From: DASZIT01 sp052143315
GTDB taxonomy: Bacteria > Actinomycetota > Acidimicrobiia > Acidimicrobiales > RAAP-2
Length of the DNA stretch: 64,000 nt
Assembly: GCA_052143315.1 (NCBI GenBank)
Contig: JBKQTE010000055.1
Location: 1 to 64,000 of the forward strand
Reading direction: 5' to 3'
Shown here: positions 31,272 through 39,547 of the stretch, piece after piece
How the letters are laid out: every line of letters starts with the position of its first letter
Numbering within the stretch: the first letter of the stretch is position 1
The notes under the pieces: model-generated
What the model was told of the DNA's origin: nothing
The model's database searches: none
What the model saw: the letters and a program-made list of their open reading frames with translations, nothing else
Made by a program: the position numbers and the translations under genes

Positions 31272-33020
31272 ATGGGTTGGGACGAGGACACCTGGCGACT
31301 TCGCGGGGCGCGGAAACGGCGGAAACCGGACGGGAGGGGCACCGGGGAGCCGGACCGGCCGGGCCTGTCGGACAACGACGCCCCCCCGACCTCCGAACGC
31401 CAGAGGCCGATCGCCGTCCTCGAATTCCCGGTGGACGGTTCGGTGGAGGACGGCGGGGTGATCCAGGTGTCCGGCTGGGGGGCCGGAGTCGGCGACATCG
31501 ACCGCATCGAGGTGAGGCTCGACGACGGGCCATCGGAACCCGCCGGCATCTTCTGCACCGTGCGTCCCGACGTGATCGCCAACACCGGCGACCCGAGCGA
31601 CCTCCTCAGCGGCTACTTCCACCTCGTCGACGTCGGGAGCCGCCCGGTGGGGTCGACCTGCACCGTCACCGTCGAGGTGGTGGGGGAGTCCGGACGGAAC
31701 TCGCTCGGCTCGCGCTCGGTGGTGATCGGCCCGACCGCCCGCCAGCTCGGCGACGCCGAACGGGCGTGGGTCGAGGCGCTGTCCGACCGGACCGGGGCGC
31801 TGGCCAAGACTGCCGTGCCCGGCGACGGGCTGCGCCTCATGGTGGTCGCCCACGAGCTGAGCCTGGGCGGCGCCCAGCTCTGGCTGCAGGAGATCCTCCG
31901 GACTCTGCTGACCAGGCCGGATGTCTCGTGCACGGTGCTGTCGCACCACGACAGCTACTTCCGCTCCGAGCTCGAGGAGGCAGGGGCGGTCGTGCACGTC
32001 ATTGGCAGGCTCGTCGAGACCGGTGGCGCCTACGAGTCACAGGTCCGTGACGTGGTCGACCTGATGGTGGCCGACGGTACCAACATCGTGCTGGCCAACG
32101 CCGCCTCCAGCTTCATCGGCGTCGACGCCGCCGCACGGTGTGGGATCCCGTCCGTCTACGCCATCCACGACCACTTCTCCGAGAACATCCTGTGGGACGT
32201 CATCTTCGGGCGGCTCGGCCTCGACGAGCACGTGCGTCGGCGCACCCGGGTGGCCCTCGAAGGGGCCACCGCCGTCGGCTTCGTGGCCGACGCCACCCGG
32301 CGGCTCTACCTCCCCGACGACGAGGACGAGCGGGCGGTGCGGGTCGACTACGGGATCCGCCTCGGCGACGTGGAGCGCAGCCGCGCCACCCTCGACCGAA
32401 CCCGACTCCGAGCCGAGCACGGCTACCGGCCGGACGACCGGGTCCTGATCAACGTGGCCACGGTCAACCCCCGCAAGGCGCAGGCCATGCTGGTCGTCGC
32501 CTTTGCCCGCATCGCCGGCGACCATCCCGAGGCCAGGTTGGCGATGGTCGGGGCCGGCGGCAACGAGTACGCCGGTGCCACCGCCGAGCTGATCGACCTG
32601 CTCGGGCTGGGCGGACTGGTCCGGCAGGTCCCGCTCACGCCGGACGTGGAGCCCTGGTACGTCATGGCCGACGGGTTCGTGCTGCCCTCCGATACGGAGT
32701 CGCTGCCCCGGACCATCATCGAGGCCATGGCCTTCGAGGTGCCGGTGCTGGCCTCCGACGTCGGCGGGGTGTCCGAGATCGTGCGCCAAGGCGAGACGGG
32801 ACTGCTGCACCGGCCGGGCGACGTGGCCGACCTGGCCCGGGGACTGGACCGGCTGCTGTCACTGACGCCGGCCGAGGCGGGGACGATGACCGACCGGGCG
32901 GCGGCGGAGACCCGGTCCGTCCGGGACGTCCACGGCTACGTGGCGACCTACGAGCACCTCCTGCGCGGCCTGGCCAAGGACCCGGGGGCCTCCCCCCGGC
33001 AGCTGGTCGCCGAACGGTAG
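31272..33020 (+). CDS. GT4 glycosyltransferase with N-terminal Ig-like domain
   Basis: The 582-residue protein starts at the ATG after a gagga box (a GTG at 31269 is an alternative). Residues about 45-155 form an Ig-like beta sandwich with the IQVSGWG motif common ahead of glycosyltransferases. From about 190 on is a GT-B fold: VAHELSLGGAQLWLQ marks the acceptor side and DTESLPRTIIEAMAFEVPV, then ASDVGGVSEIV, the donor-binding EX7E motif of GT4. It probably transfers a sugar from a nucleotide donor to a surface polysaccharide or glycolipid precursor. The enzyme has no membrane segment and is expected in the cytoplasm. It is monocistronic. Confidence 0.9.
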   Translation: MGWDEDTWRLRGARKRRKPDGRGTGEPDRPGLSDNDAPPTSERQRPIAVLEFPVDGSVEDGGVIQVSGWGAGVGDIDRIEVRLDDGPSEPAGIFCTVRPDVIANTGDPSDLLSGYFHLVDVGSRPVGSTCTVTVEVVGESGRNSLGSRSVVIGPTARQLGDAERAWVEALSDRTGALAKTAVPGDGLRLMVVAHELSLGGAQLWLQEILRTLLTRPDVSCTVLSHHDSYFRSELEEAGAVVHVIGRLVETGGAYESQVRDVVDLMVADGTNIVLANAASSFIGVDAAARCGIPSVYAIHDHFSENILWDVIFGRLGLDEHVRRRTRVALEGATAVGFVADATRRLYLPDDEDERAVRVDYGIRLGDVERSRATLDRTRLRAEHGYRPDDRVLINVATVNPRKAQAMLVVAFARIAGDHPEARLAMVGAGGNEYAGATAELIDLLGLGGLVRQVPLTPDVEPWYVMADGFVLPSDTESLPRTIIEAMAFEVPVLASDVGGVSEIVRQGETGLLHRPGDVADLARGLDRLLSLTPAEAGTMTDRAAAETRSVRDVHGYVATYEHLLRGLAKDPGASPRQLVAER

Positions 33021-33081
33021 GGAGGGGCCGGGGTCGGTGCCGCCCCGTGCTCCCGAGTGTCGCCGCGCCTACCATTCCGAC

Positions 33082-33648
33082 ATGGCAGATCCGCCGCCGA
33101 AGATGCACTTCCGGCACATGGACGAGGGCACCGACGCCGACTTCATGGTCCTGGCCGAGGTCCACAAGGCCACCGTCGAGCACCTGCCCGACCTCCTCCT
33201 CGACATGCTCGGCCGCCTGAAAGGCGACGAGGCCTACCCCATCGACCGGATGGCCCACAGCCTGCAGGCCGCCACCCGGGCCCAGCGCGACGGCCGGGAC
33301 GAGGAGTACGTGGTCTGCGCCCTCCTCCATGACGTGGCCGAGTCGATCGGACCGTTCAACCACGGGGAGATCGCCGCCGCCATCCTCAAGCCGTTCATCT
33401 CGGTGGAGAACTACTGGATGCTCGCCCACCACCAGGTGTTCCAGGTCTACTTCTTCGGCCAGCACCTCGGACTCGACCCCAACGAACGCGACCGGTTCGT
33501 CACCTCCCCGTTCTACGACCGCACCGTCGACTTCACCGCCCTCTACGACGAGGTCTCCTTCGACCCCGAGTACGACAACGAGCCGCTGTCCACCTTCGAG
33601 CCAATGGTGCGCCGGGTGCTCGCCAGGGACTGGACGCCCCCGACATAG
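33082..33648 (+). CDS. HD-domain phosphohydrolase-like protein
   Basis: The 188-residue protein has an HD fold: the first His in RMAHSLQAATRA, the tandem HD in ALLHDVAESIG and NHGEIAAAILKPF, and a distal Asp in the helices that follow. It resembles the PhnZ/MIOX-like HD group, which contains di-iron oxygenases and small phosphohydrolases; this family cannot be resolved by eye. It is followed 11 bases later by the glycerate kinase gene, so the two are probably co-transcribed. Confidence 0.8.
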   Translation: MADPPPKMHFRHMDEGTDADFMVLAEVHKATVEHLPDLLLDMLGRLKGDEAYPIDRMAHSLQAATRAQRDGRDEEYVVCALLHDVAESIGPFNHGEIAAAILKPFISVENYWMLAHHQVFQVYFFGQHLGLDPNERDRFVTSPFYDRTVDFTALYDEVSFDPEYDNEPLSTFEPMVRRVLARDWTPPT

Positions 33649-33659
33649 CCCCCTCCTCC

Positions 33660-34748
33660 GTGCCGGTGCCGGTGCTGGTGGCCGCCCCGGACAAGTTCCG
33701 GGGCACCGCCACCGCCCACGAAGTGGCCGAGGCCATCGGCCACGCGGCGTCCGGCCACGGATGGGCCGTCGACCGGGCCCCCCTGTCCGACGGCGGGGAG
33801 GGCTTCCTCGACGCCTTCGACGCCCTCGGCGGCACCGTCGAGTGGGCGGAGGTCACCGGCCCCCTCGGCCGTCCCGTCACCGCCGCCTGGCGCCTGGCCG
33901 GCAACCGGGCCATCGTCGAGATGTCCCGGGCCTCCGGCCTGGAGCTGGCCGGGGGAGCCGGGCAGAACGACCCGCTGGGCGCCACCACCCGCGGCACCGG
34001 TGAGCTGGTGGCCGTGGCGGCCCGGGCCGTCGGCGCCACGGGCACCGTGGTGGTGGGGCTGGGCGGGTCGGCCACCACCGACGGCGGGGAGGGTTTCGTG
34101 TCGGCCGTCGAGGAGGCCGGCGGGCTCGGTGGCGCCTCGCTGGTCGGGGCGTGCGACGTCGAGGCCGGCTTCGTCGAGGCGGCCACCGCCTTCGCCCCAC
34201 AGAAGGGCGCCGATCCCGACCGGGTGGCCGTCCTCGAGGCCCGCCTGCGCATGCTGGCCGAGCACTACGTGGACCGCTACGGCGTCGATGTCCGGACGCT
34301 GGCCGGAGCGGGGGCTGCCGGCGGCCTGGGTGGGGCCATCGTGGCCCTCGGCGGGCGGCTTCGGTCCGGCTACGAGCTGGTGGCCGAGCTGGTCGGCCTG
34401 GAGACCCGCCTCCGGCGCGCCCGGCTGGTGGTCACCGGCGAGGGCGCCCTGGACACCTCCACCTTCACCGGCAAGGTGGTCGGCGGGGTGCTGCACGACG
34501 CCCGACGGTTGCACATCCCCGCCCTGGTGGTGGTCGGCCGGGCCACCGACGACGCCCTGGCCCGGGCCGGGCGGCTGGAGGTGCCGGTCGTCTCCCTGAC
34601 CGAGCGTTTCGGGTCGGTCCGGGCGACCCACCACACGGTGGCCTGCATCGAGAGTGCCGTCGGCACCTGGCTGGATCGGGCCCAGTCCCGGTCGGCCGAT
34701 GCCGGCGGCCGGCCCGGCTCCGATCCGGCCACGCCGACGACTGGCTAG
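33660..34748 (+). CDS. Glycerate kinase (GarK/GlxK family)
   Basis: The 362-residue protein matches the type-1 glycerate kinase family: VLVAAPDKFRGTATAHEVAE at the start, PLSDGGEGFLDA (the DGGEGF motif), and GLGGSATTDGGEGFVSA. A later glycine-rich segment (GAGAAGGLGGAIVAL) and VVTGEGALDTSTFTGK complete the set. It phosphorylates D-glycerate, giving 2- or 3-phosphoglycerate in the cytosol. The GTG start at 33660 has no clear ribosome binding site; further in-frame GTG codons follow within 20 bases. It probably follows the HD gene in one transcript. The gene ends 41 bases before the next start. Confidence 0.93.
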   Translation: MPVPVLVAAPDKFRGTATAHEVAEAIGHAASGHGWAVDRAPLSDGGEGFLDAFDALGGTVEWAEVTGPLGRPVTAAWRLAGNRAIVEMSRASGLELAGGAGQNDPLGATTRGTGELVAVAARAVGATGTVVVGLGGSATTDGGEGFVSAVEEAGGLGGASLVGACDVEAGFVEAATAFAPQKGADPDRVAVLEARLRMLAEHYVDRYGVDVRTLAGAGAAGGLGGAIVALGGRLRSGYELVAELVGLETRLRRARLVVTGEGALDTSTFTGKVVGGVLHDARRLHIPALVVVGRATDDALARAGRLEVPVVSLTERFGSVRATHHTVACIESAVGTWLDRAQSRSADAGGRPGSDPATPTTG

Positions 34749-34789
34749 CCTCCTCGGAATCCGGCCGCCGTCCGCAGGAGACTCCCCGC

Positions 34790-36298
34790 ATGTCAGCCCC
34801 GACCCCGCCGCCTCCCCCGGCGACGTCGCCCACCAGGAACAACCGGCGTCGTTGGCTCGCCCTGGTGGTGGTGTGCCTGGGCATGTTCATGAACGCCCTG
34901 GACGCCTCCATCGTCAACGTGGCCCTGCCCGCCATCCAGCACCAGCTCCACCTGTCGCAGGCCAACCTGACCTGGGTCATCGACGCCTACCTGATCACCT
35001 TCGGGAGCTTCCTGCTGATGGCCGGGCGCCTGGGCGACCTGGTGGGCCGCAAGCGGGTCTTCCTGACGGGGATCGTGCTGTTCACCGCCTCTTCGGCCAT
35101 GTGCGGTCTGGCGCAGGACCAGATCGTCCTCATCACCGGCCGGTTCGTGCAGGGCATCGGCGGGGCCATGTCCGCCTCGGTGATCATCGCCATCATCGTC
35201 ACCGAGTTCCCCAAGGCCGAGGAGCGGGCCAAGGCGATGAGCGCCTACATCTTCGTGGCGGTGGGCGGCGGGTCCATCGGCCTGCTGGTGGGGGGCGTCC
35301 TGACCCAGAGCATCAGCTGGCACTGGATCTTCTTCATCAACCTCCCCATCGGCATCGTCACCTTCGTGCTGGGCCGGATCCTGATCAACGAGAACCGGGG
35401 CCTCGGCGTCGAGGGCGGCGTGGACGTGGTCGGCTCGGTGATGGTCACGGTGGCCCTGATGATCGGCATCTACGCCATCGTCAAGGTGACCGAGTACGGC
35501 TGGCTGTCACCCCACACCTTCGTCTTCGGCGGGATCTCCGTGGCCTTGCTGGCCGGATTCGCGGCGCTGGAGTCGCGCCTGGCCAACCCGATCATGCCGC
35601 TGCGCATCTTCCGCATCCCGGCCCTGGCACGGTCCAGCGTGGTGCGGGGCTTCCTCAACACCGGCATGTTCTCGACGTTCTTCCTCGGTGCCCTCTACCT
35701 CGAGAACGTCCTCGGCTACACCCCCATCCAGACCGGTCTGGCCTTTCTGCCGCTGTCGCTGGTCATGGGCGTGCTGTCGACCGGCATCACCGCCCGGCTG
35801 GTCGGCCGCTTCGGCAACAAGCGTGTCCTGATGCCCGGCATGGTGTGCACGGCGGTCGGACTTGCGCTGCTGACCCGGGCCGGAACGCACACCGACTACC
35901 TGACCACCCTGTTCCCCGCCTACCTGCTGCTCGGGCTGGGCGCCGGCACCTCGTTCATGCCGCTGCTGTCGCTGGCCATGCACGACGTGCCCACGGAGGA
36001 CGCCGGCCTCGGCTCCGGTATCGTCAACGTCTCGATGCAGGTGGCGGCGGCCATCGGCCTGGCCGTCCTCGGGACCCTCGCCACCGACCGGACCAAGAGT
36101 CTCGTCGCCGCCGGGCACGACACCGCCGACGCCCTCGCCGGCGGCTACCGCCTTTCGTTCGTGATCGCCGCCAGCTGCGTGGGCGTCGGGATCCTCATCG
36201 CCGGATTCATGCTGAAGGACCCCGGGGGCGAGCCGGACGACCCCGAGACGGTGCTGCGGCTCGAAGCGGAGAACGCCACCGAGCCGCTCGCCACCTGA
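34790..36298 (+). CDS. DHA2 (EmrB/QacA) family drug-proton antiporter
   Basis: The 502-residue protein has about 14 hydrophobic helices and the DHA2 motifs: LDASIVNVALPAIQ (motif D1), RLGDLVGRKRVFLTG (motif A) and VQGIGGAMSASVI (motif C-like). Start ATG at 34790 is preceded by caggagactcc. It should export hydrophobic drugs or metabolites. The region from TSFMPLLSLAMHDV to SGIVNVSMQ is typical of the family's second half. No adjacent TetR or MarR regulator is seen. Confidence 0.92.
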   Translation: MSAPTPPPPPATSPTRNNRRRWLALVVVCLGMFMNALDASIVNVALPAIQHQLHLSQANLTWVIDAYLITFGSFLLMAGRLGDLVGRKRVFLTGIVLFTASSAMCGLAQDQIVLITGRFVQGIGGAMSASVIIAIIVTEFPKAEERAKAMSAYIFVAVGGGSIGLLVGGVLTQSISWHWIFFINLPIGIVTFVLGRILINENRGLGVEGGVDVVGSVMVTVALMIGIYAIVKVTEYGWLSPHTFVFGGISVALLAGFAALESRLANPIMPLRIFRIPALARSSVVRGFLNTGMFSTFFLGALYLENVLGYTPIQTGLAFLPLSLVMGVLSTGITARLVGRFGNKRVLMPGMVCTAVGLALLTRAGTHTDYLTTLFPAYLLLGLGAGTSFMPLLSLAMHDVPTEDAGLGSGIVNVSMQVAAAIGLAVLGTLATDRTKSLVAAGHDTADALAGGYRLSFVIAASCVGVGILIAGFMLKDPGGEPDDPETVLRLEAENATEPLAT

Positions 36299-36685
36299 CC
36301 CCGGCGGTCCGGTCAGAACGGAACGGCGACCGCCGACCACGGCTGCAGCCAAGGGGTGGCCGGCCTCAGTGGTGGGTGAGCACCACCACCGCCGCCACGA
36401 CCACTGCCGTACCGACCAGGGCCGGGGCCTGCGCCACGAAGCCGACGAGGTGGCCCGCGGCCTGGCCGAGGGACTTCCGGAGAGCCCGGTGATGCCCCTC
36501 GACGAGAGCGTCTCGATCGTGGGGACCATCGACGTCGGGCTCGCCCGCTCGGCCCTCGGAGCGCCCATATCGGGACGTGCGTGTGCACAAGGAAACTTGT
36601 TCACAGTGCTGTATCGTCGCTACTCGGCGTGAGATTTGGCCGCGACCGCTCGTGTCGCAAGGACATCTGACCAGGGGGACCGAAG
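36299..36685. other. Gene-poor gap with promoter-like region
   Basis: The 387 bases between the exporter and the sugar-binding lipoprotein hold no convincing gene; a minus-strand reading near 36366-36500 ends in a hydrophobic helix (VVVAAVVVL) but has no start codon, so it could be a decayed membrane-protein end. The last 110 bases are AT-richer and carry the inverted repeat described separately. Confidence 0.55.
36582..36605. promoter_or_regulatory. Inverted repeat, candidate operator before the sugar-binding gene
   Basis: Arms tgtgcacaag (36582-36591) and cttgttcaca (36596-36605) are complementary at 9 of 10 positions around a 4-base spacer gaaa. The right arm overlaps a possible -35 ttgttc (36597-36602). 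The start codon of the lipoprotein lies 81 bases downstream. The form resembles LacI/GntR-type operators. Confidence 0.5.
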
Positions 36686-37918
36686 TTGAAGCTGAACACC
36701 AAACGGGGGCTGGCAACCCTGCTGCTCGTCGGAGGCCTGCTGGCCGCCGCCTGCAGCAGCAACAGCTCGTCCTCCACGACCACCACAGCGACGTCGAGCC
36801 CGCCAACACCCTCGTCGTTGTCGACGTCGTCGTTCACCAACACCTTCGCAGCCATGGCCGGGCTGAAGGGCCTGGCCGCCCAGGGTAAGGGCACCGTGGC
36901 GGTGATCCTGCCCGACACGGTCTCGTCGGCCCGCTACGCCGAGTTCGATGCCCCGTACCTGGCCAAGGCGCTCACCACCGCCGGACTGAGCTCGTCCCAG
37001 TACAGCATCCAGAACGCCATGGGCAGCGACACCACCCAGCTGGCCGACGCTCAGTCCGCCATCGCCGCCGGTGCCAGCGTGCTGGTGGTCGACCCGCTCG
37101 ACTCGGACGTCGGGACGTCGATCGAGACCTACGCCAAGGCACATGGCGTGCCAGTTATCGACTACGACCGGCTCACCCTCGGCGGCAGCCGCCAGTACTA
37201 CGTGAGCTTCGACAACGTGAAGGTCGGGACGCTGATCGGTCAGGGCATGGTCTCGTGCGTGTCCAGTTGGGGTGTCACCAAGCCGACCCTCGCCGTCATG
37301 GTGGGAGCCCCGACCGACAACAACGCCGCCCTCTTCGCCCAAGGCAACGCCACCCTCTTGGCCCAGGGCTACGACGCGGTGCTCAAGCCGTACTTCAGCT
37401 CTGGCCAATGGGTCGACGCCGCCAACCCGCCCGGTACCTGGGATCCGGCCACCGCGGAGGCCGAGTTCCAGCAGGCCTACACCGCCCACCCGACGATCAA
37501 CGCCGTGCTCGTTCCCAGCGACGAGAACGCCGCACCGATCATCACGTACCTGAAGACGTTGCACATCTCGGCCAAGAAGTTCCCGGTGACCGGTCAGGAC
37601 GCCACCGTGGTCGGCCTGCAGAACATCATCTCGGGCTACCAGTGCGGCACGGTGTACAAGCCGATCTTCATGGAGGCGCAGGCCGCCGCGGCGCTGGCCC
37701 TCTACCTCCGGGCCGGCAAGACGCCTCCTGCCTCCCTGGCCAACAGCACCACCCAGGACACCGCGTCCAACCTGGCCGTGAAGTCGGTACTGCTCTCACC
37801 GGAGTGGGTCACGCCGACCAACATCCAGTCGACGGTCATCGCCGACCACTTCGTGACCGCCGCCCAGCTGTGTGCGGCGCCGTATTCGGCCGACTGCAAG
37901 CGGTACGGGATCAACTGA
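36686..37918 (+). CDS. Sugar-type ABC substrate-binding lipoprotein (orphan)
   Basis: The 410-residue protein begins at a TTG with an aggggg box upstream (MKLNTKRGL). The signal peptide ends in lipobox LLAAAC, followed by a Thr/Ser linker. The mature domain is of the type I periplasmic-binding (XylF/RbsB-like) fold: AQGKGTVAVILPDTVSSARY, then IAAGASVLVVDPLDSDVG and HGVPVIDYDRLTLGG. The segment FNXX-like GTVYKPIFMEAQAAAALALY is the usual region near the hinge. It binds an extracellular sugar or related ligand. No permease or ATPase gene is adjacent, so it either works with a distant transporter or in sensing. Confidence 0.87.
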   Translation: MKLNTKRGLATLLLVGGLLAAACSSNSSSSTTTTATSSPPTPSSLSTSSFTNTFAAMAGLKGLAAQGKGTVAVILPDTVSSARYAEFDAPYLAKALTTAGLSSSQYSIQNAMGSDTTQLADAQSAIAAGASVLVVDPLDSDVGTSIETYAKAHGVPVIDYDRLTLGGSRQYYVSFDNVKVGTLIGQGMVSCVSSWGVTKPTLAVMVGAPTDNNAALFAQGNATLLAQGYDAVLKPYFSSGQWVDAANPPGTWDPATAEAEFQQAYTAHPTINAVLVPSDENAAPIITYLKTLHISAKKFPVTGQDATVVGLQNIISGYQCGTVYKPIFMEAQAAAALALYLRAGKTPPASLANSTTQDTASNLAVKSVLLSPEWVTPTNIQSTVIADHFVTAAQLCAAPYSADCKRYGIN

Positions 37919-37967
37919 GCCCGAGACCCCAGCCGATGAGAGCCACCACCCGGGGGTACCGTTGACC

Positions 37968-38372
37968 ATGGACTCCACTTGGGCGGGCGTGCTGATCATC
38001 GGGGGCGGCCTGCTGGTCGTCGCCGTGGTGGTCGCCCTGCTCGTCTCCTCCCAGCGTCGCAGGCCCGAGGGCGGTGGCTGGTACGCCGGCTCGGCCGTGG
38101 GGACCCGGCGCCGGCGCCGGGCCGAACAGGCCAGCGAGGACTACTACGACCCGGCCGCCGATCCGGCGTTCGCCGGAGACGGCCTGTCCCCGTCGTCGGA
38201 CTCGCTGCTCCGGGGCGACATCGCCCCGCCGCATCCCCGTGCCGACGCGCCGCCCGCCACGGATTCGGCCGAGGAGGCCCGTAACCTCGGGGCATGGCCG
38301 CCCACCGCACCACCCGTTCCCGGCGCCGGGGACCCGGCGCCGCCACCCCACTCGGGACCGCCGTCGAACTGA
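37968..38372 (+). CDS. Single-pass membrane protein, unknown
   Basis: The 134-residue protein has one N-terminal transmembrane helix (VLIIGGGLLVVAVVVALLV) and a cytoplasmic, Arg- then Asp/Pro-rich tail with no recognised domain. The ATG at 37968 has no strong ribosome binding site. Its last 79 bases overlap the start of the PAP2-like gene in another frame, a long overlap suggesting coupling. The function is unknown. Confidence 0.6.
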   Translation: MDSTWAGVLIIGGGLLVVAVVVALLVSSQRRRPEGGGWYAGSAVGTRRRRRAEQASEDYYDPAADPAFAGDGLSPSSDSLLRGDIAPPHPRADAPPATDSAEEARNLGAWPPTAPPVPGAGDPAPPPHSGPPSN

Positions 38373-38995
38373 GCGCCGGGGCGGTTCTGCTGGGCCTGGC
38401 CGGGCTGGCCGGGCTGGTCTTCGTCCACCGCCCGTGGCCCAACCGGCTCGACGTCTGGGGCTACCAACTGTTCCCGGCCGACGCCGGCTCCCGCTGGGCC
38501 CACGACTTCGCCACCGCCGGCTCCCTGACCGTGCTGCTGGCCGGCGTCGCCGCCGTCTTCCTCATCGGCATCCTGCGCGACTGGGTCCGGGCCGCCGCCT
38601 GCGCGGTCTCCCCGGTGCTGGCCGTGCTGGTCGTCCAGGACCTGGCCAAGCCGCTGGTCGGCCGGCACCTGGGCCTGACCGGCGGCTCCTCGTACCCGTC
38701 CGGAACGGTGGCGGCGGTGGCCGCCCTGGCCACCGCGGTGACGGTGGTCGCCCCCCGGCTGGTCCGCCCGCTGGCCGCCGTGGTCGGGGCGGTGGCGGTC
38801 GCCGGGACGTGCCTGGCGGTGGTCGTCCTCCGGTGGCACTACCCCACCGACGCCCTGGGCGGAGTGGCGGTCGGGATCGGCGCTGTCCTGGCCGTGGACG
38901 CCCTGTTCCACCTTCCGTGGGCGGTAGCCGCCCTGGTCCGGCCGGTCCGGCACCGGGCCCGGTACGACCACCGGGGGAGCCCGGTCGCGGCCTGA
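38294..38995 (+). CDS. PAP2-superfamily membrane protein
   Basis: The 233-residue protein has about five to six helices. PAP2 elements are visible but altered: KPLVGRHLG stands for the KxxxxxxRP motif, PSGTVAAV has Thr where PSGH is usual, and RWHYPTDALGG retains the nucleophile His and the Asp of motif C3. Active family members dephosphorylate lipid phosphates at the membrane. The change of the PSGH His, usually the proton donor, raises the possibility of altered chemistry or loss of activity. It is co-directional with the membrane protein it overlaps. Confidence 0.82.
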   Translation: MAAHRTTRSRRRGPGAATPLGTAVELSAGAVLLGLAGLAGLVFVHRPWPNRLDVWGYQLFPADAGSRWAHDFATAGSLTVLLAGVAAVFLIGILRDWVRAAACAVSPVLAVLVVQDLAKPLVGRHLGLTGGSSYPSGTVAAVAALATAVTVVAPRLVRPLAAVVGAVAVAGTCLAVVVLRWHYPTDALGGVAVGIGAVLAVDALFHLPWAVAALVRPVRHRARYDHRGSPVAA

Positions 38996-39168
38996 GCCAC
39001 CCCCGGTCCTCGTCGCTCTCCGCCTCTCCGCCGGCGCGGCCAGGGGTGGACGGCGCACTGCCAGGGGAAGGTCACAGCCGACGAGGCGAGCCGGCTCGAC
39101 GGGCCCCGAGCAGTCGGGAGAGGGCCAGATGCGACGCGGCGTACAGGCGGCACAGGTAAGACTGGAGC

Positions 39169-39219
39169 TGCCCGGGTTGGCACACCGGTTCCCGCCAACC
39201 TGCGTCGCCAACCCGGGCA
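39169..39219. other. 13-bp inverted repeat between PAP2 and DUF5522 genes
   Basis: The arms tgcccgggttggc (39169-39181) and its exact complement (39207-39219) enclose 25 bases, giving a stable hairpin or cruciform. It lies 170 bases after the PAP2 stop and 50 bases before the DUF5522 start, so it could be a leader or operator for the latter. Confidence 0.55.
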
Positions 39220-39268
39220 ACCACATTCGGCGAAGGTGGGCCGGACCGCGGTCGGTAGGATCCGGCCC

Positions 39269-39547
39269 ATGGCCGACACCGGCACCGGCACCGACGGTCG
39301 ACCGCTGACCGAGCCCCACCCCGACCGGCTGGCACCCGACCATCCCCGCCGGCCCGAGATCCTGGCCGCCCACACCGCCGCCCTCGGCGCCGGGGAGCCG
39401 GGCTACACCGACCCGTCCACCCGCCTGTTCGTGCTCACCGCCGCCACTCTGGCCGAACGGGGAGCTTGCTGCGATACGGGTTGCCGACACTGTCCCTACG
39501 TCGGCGGTCCGGACGTCGACGGACGAGGCCGACCGGTCAGTCGGTGA
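39269..39547 (+). CDS. DUF5522 small protein
   Basis: The 92-residue protein carries the compact motif of DUF5522: YTDPSTRLFVLTAATLAERG, then ACCDTGCRHCPY, a Cys-rich segment with a CxxGCRHCPY core that suggests metal binding. It is a small family found in actinobacteria and other lineages, without established function. Its last 11 bases overlap the end of the convergent CDGSH gene. Confidence 0.85.
   Translation: MADTGTGTDGRPLTEPHPDRLAPDHPRRPEILAAHTAALGAGEPGYTDPSTRLFVLTAATLAERGACCDTGCRHCPYVGGPDVDGRGRPVSR

Noticed and set aside
36366..36809. A minus-strand ORF ending in a hydrophobic helix
   Set aside because: There is no start codon close to the helix-encoding part, and the upstream part is antisense to the sugar-binding gene and its promoter. 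It may be a gene remnant, so it is only mentioned in the gap entry.
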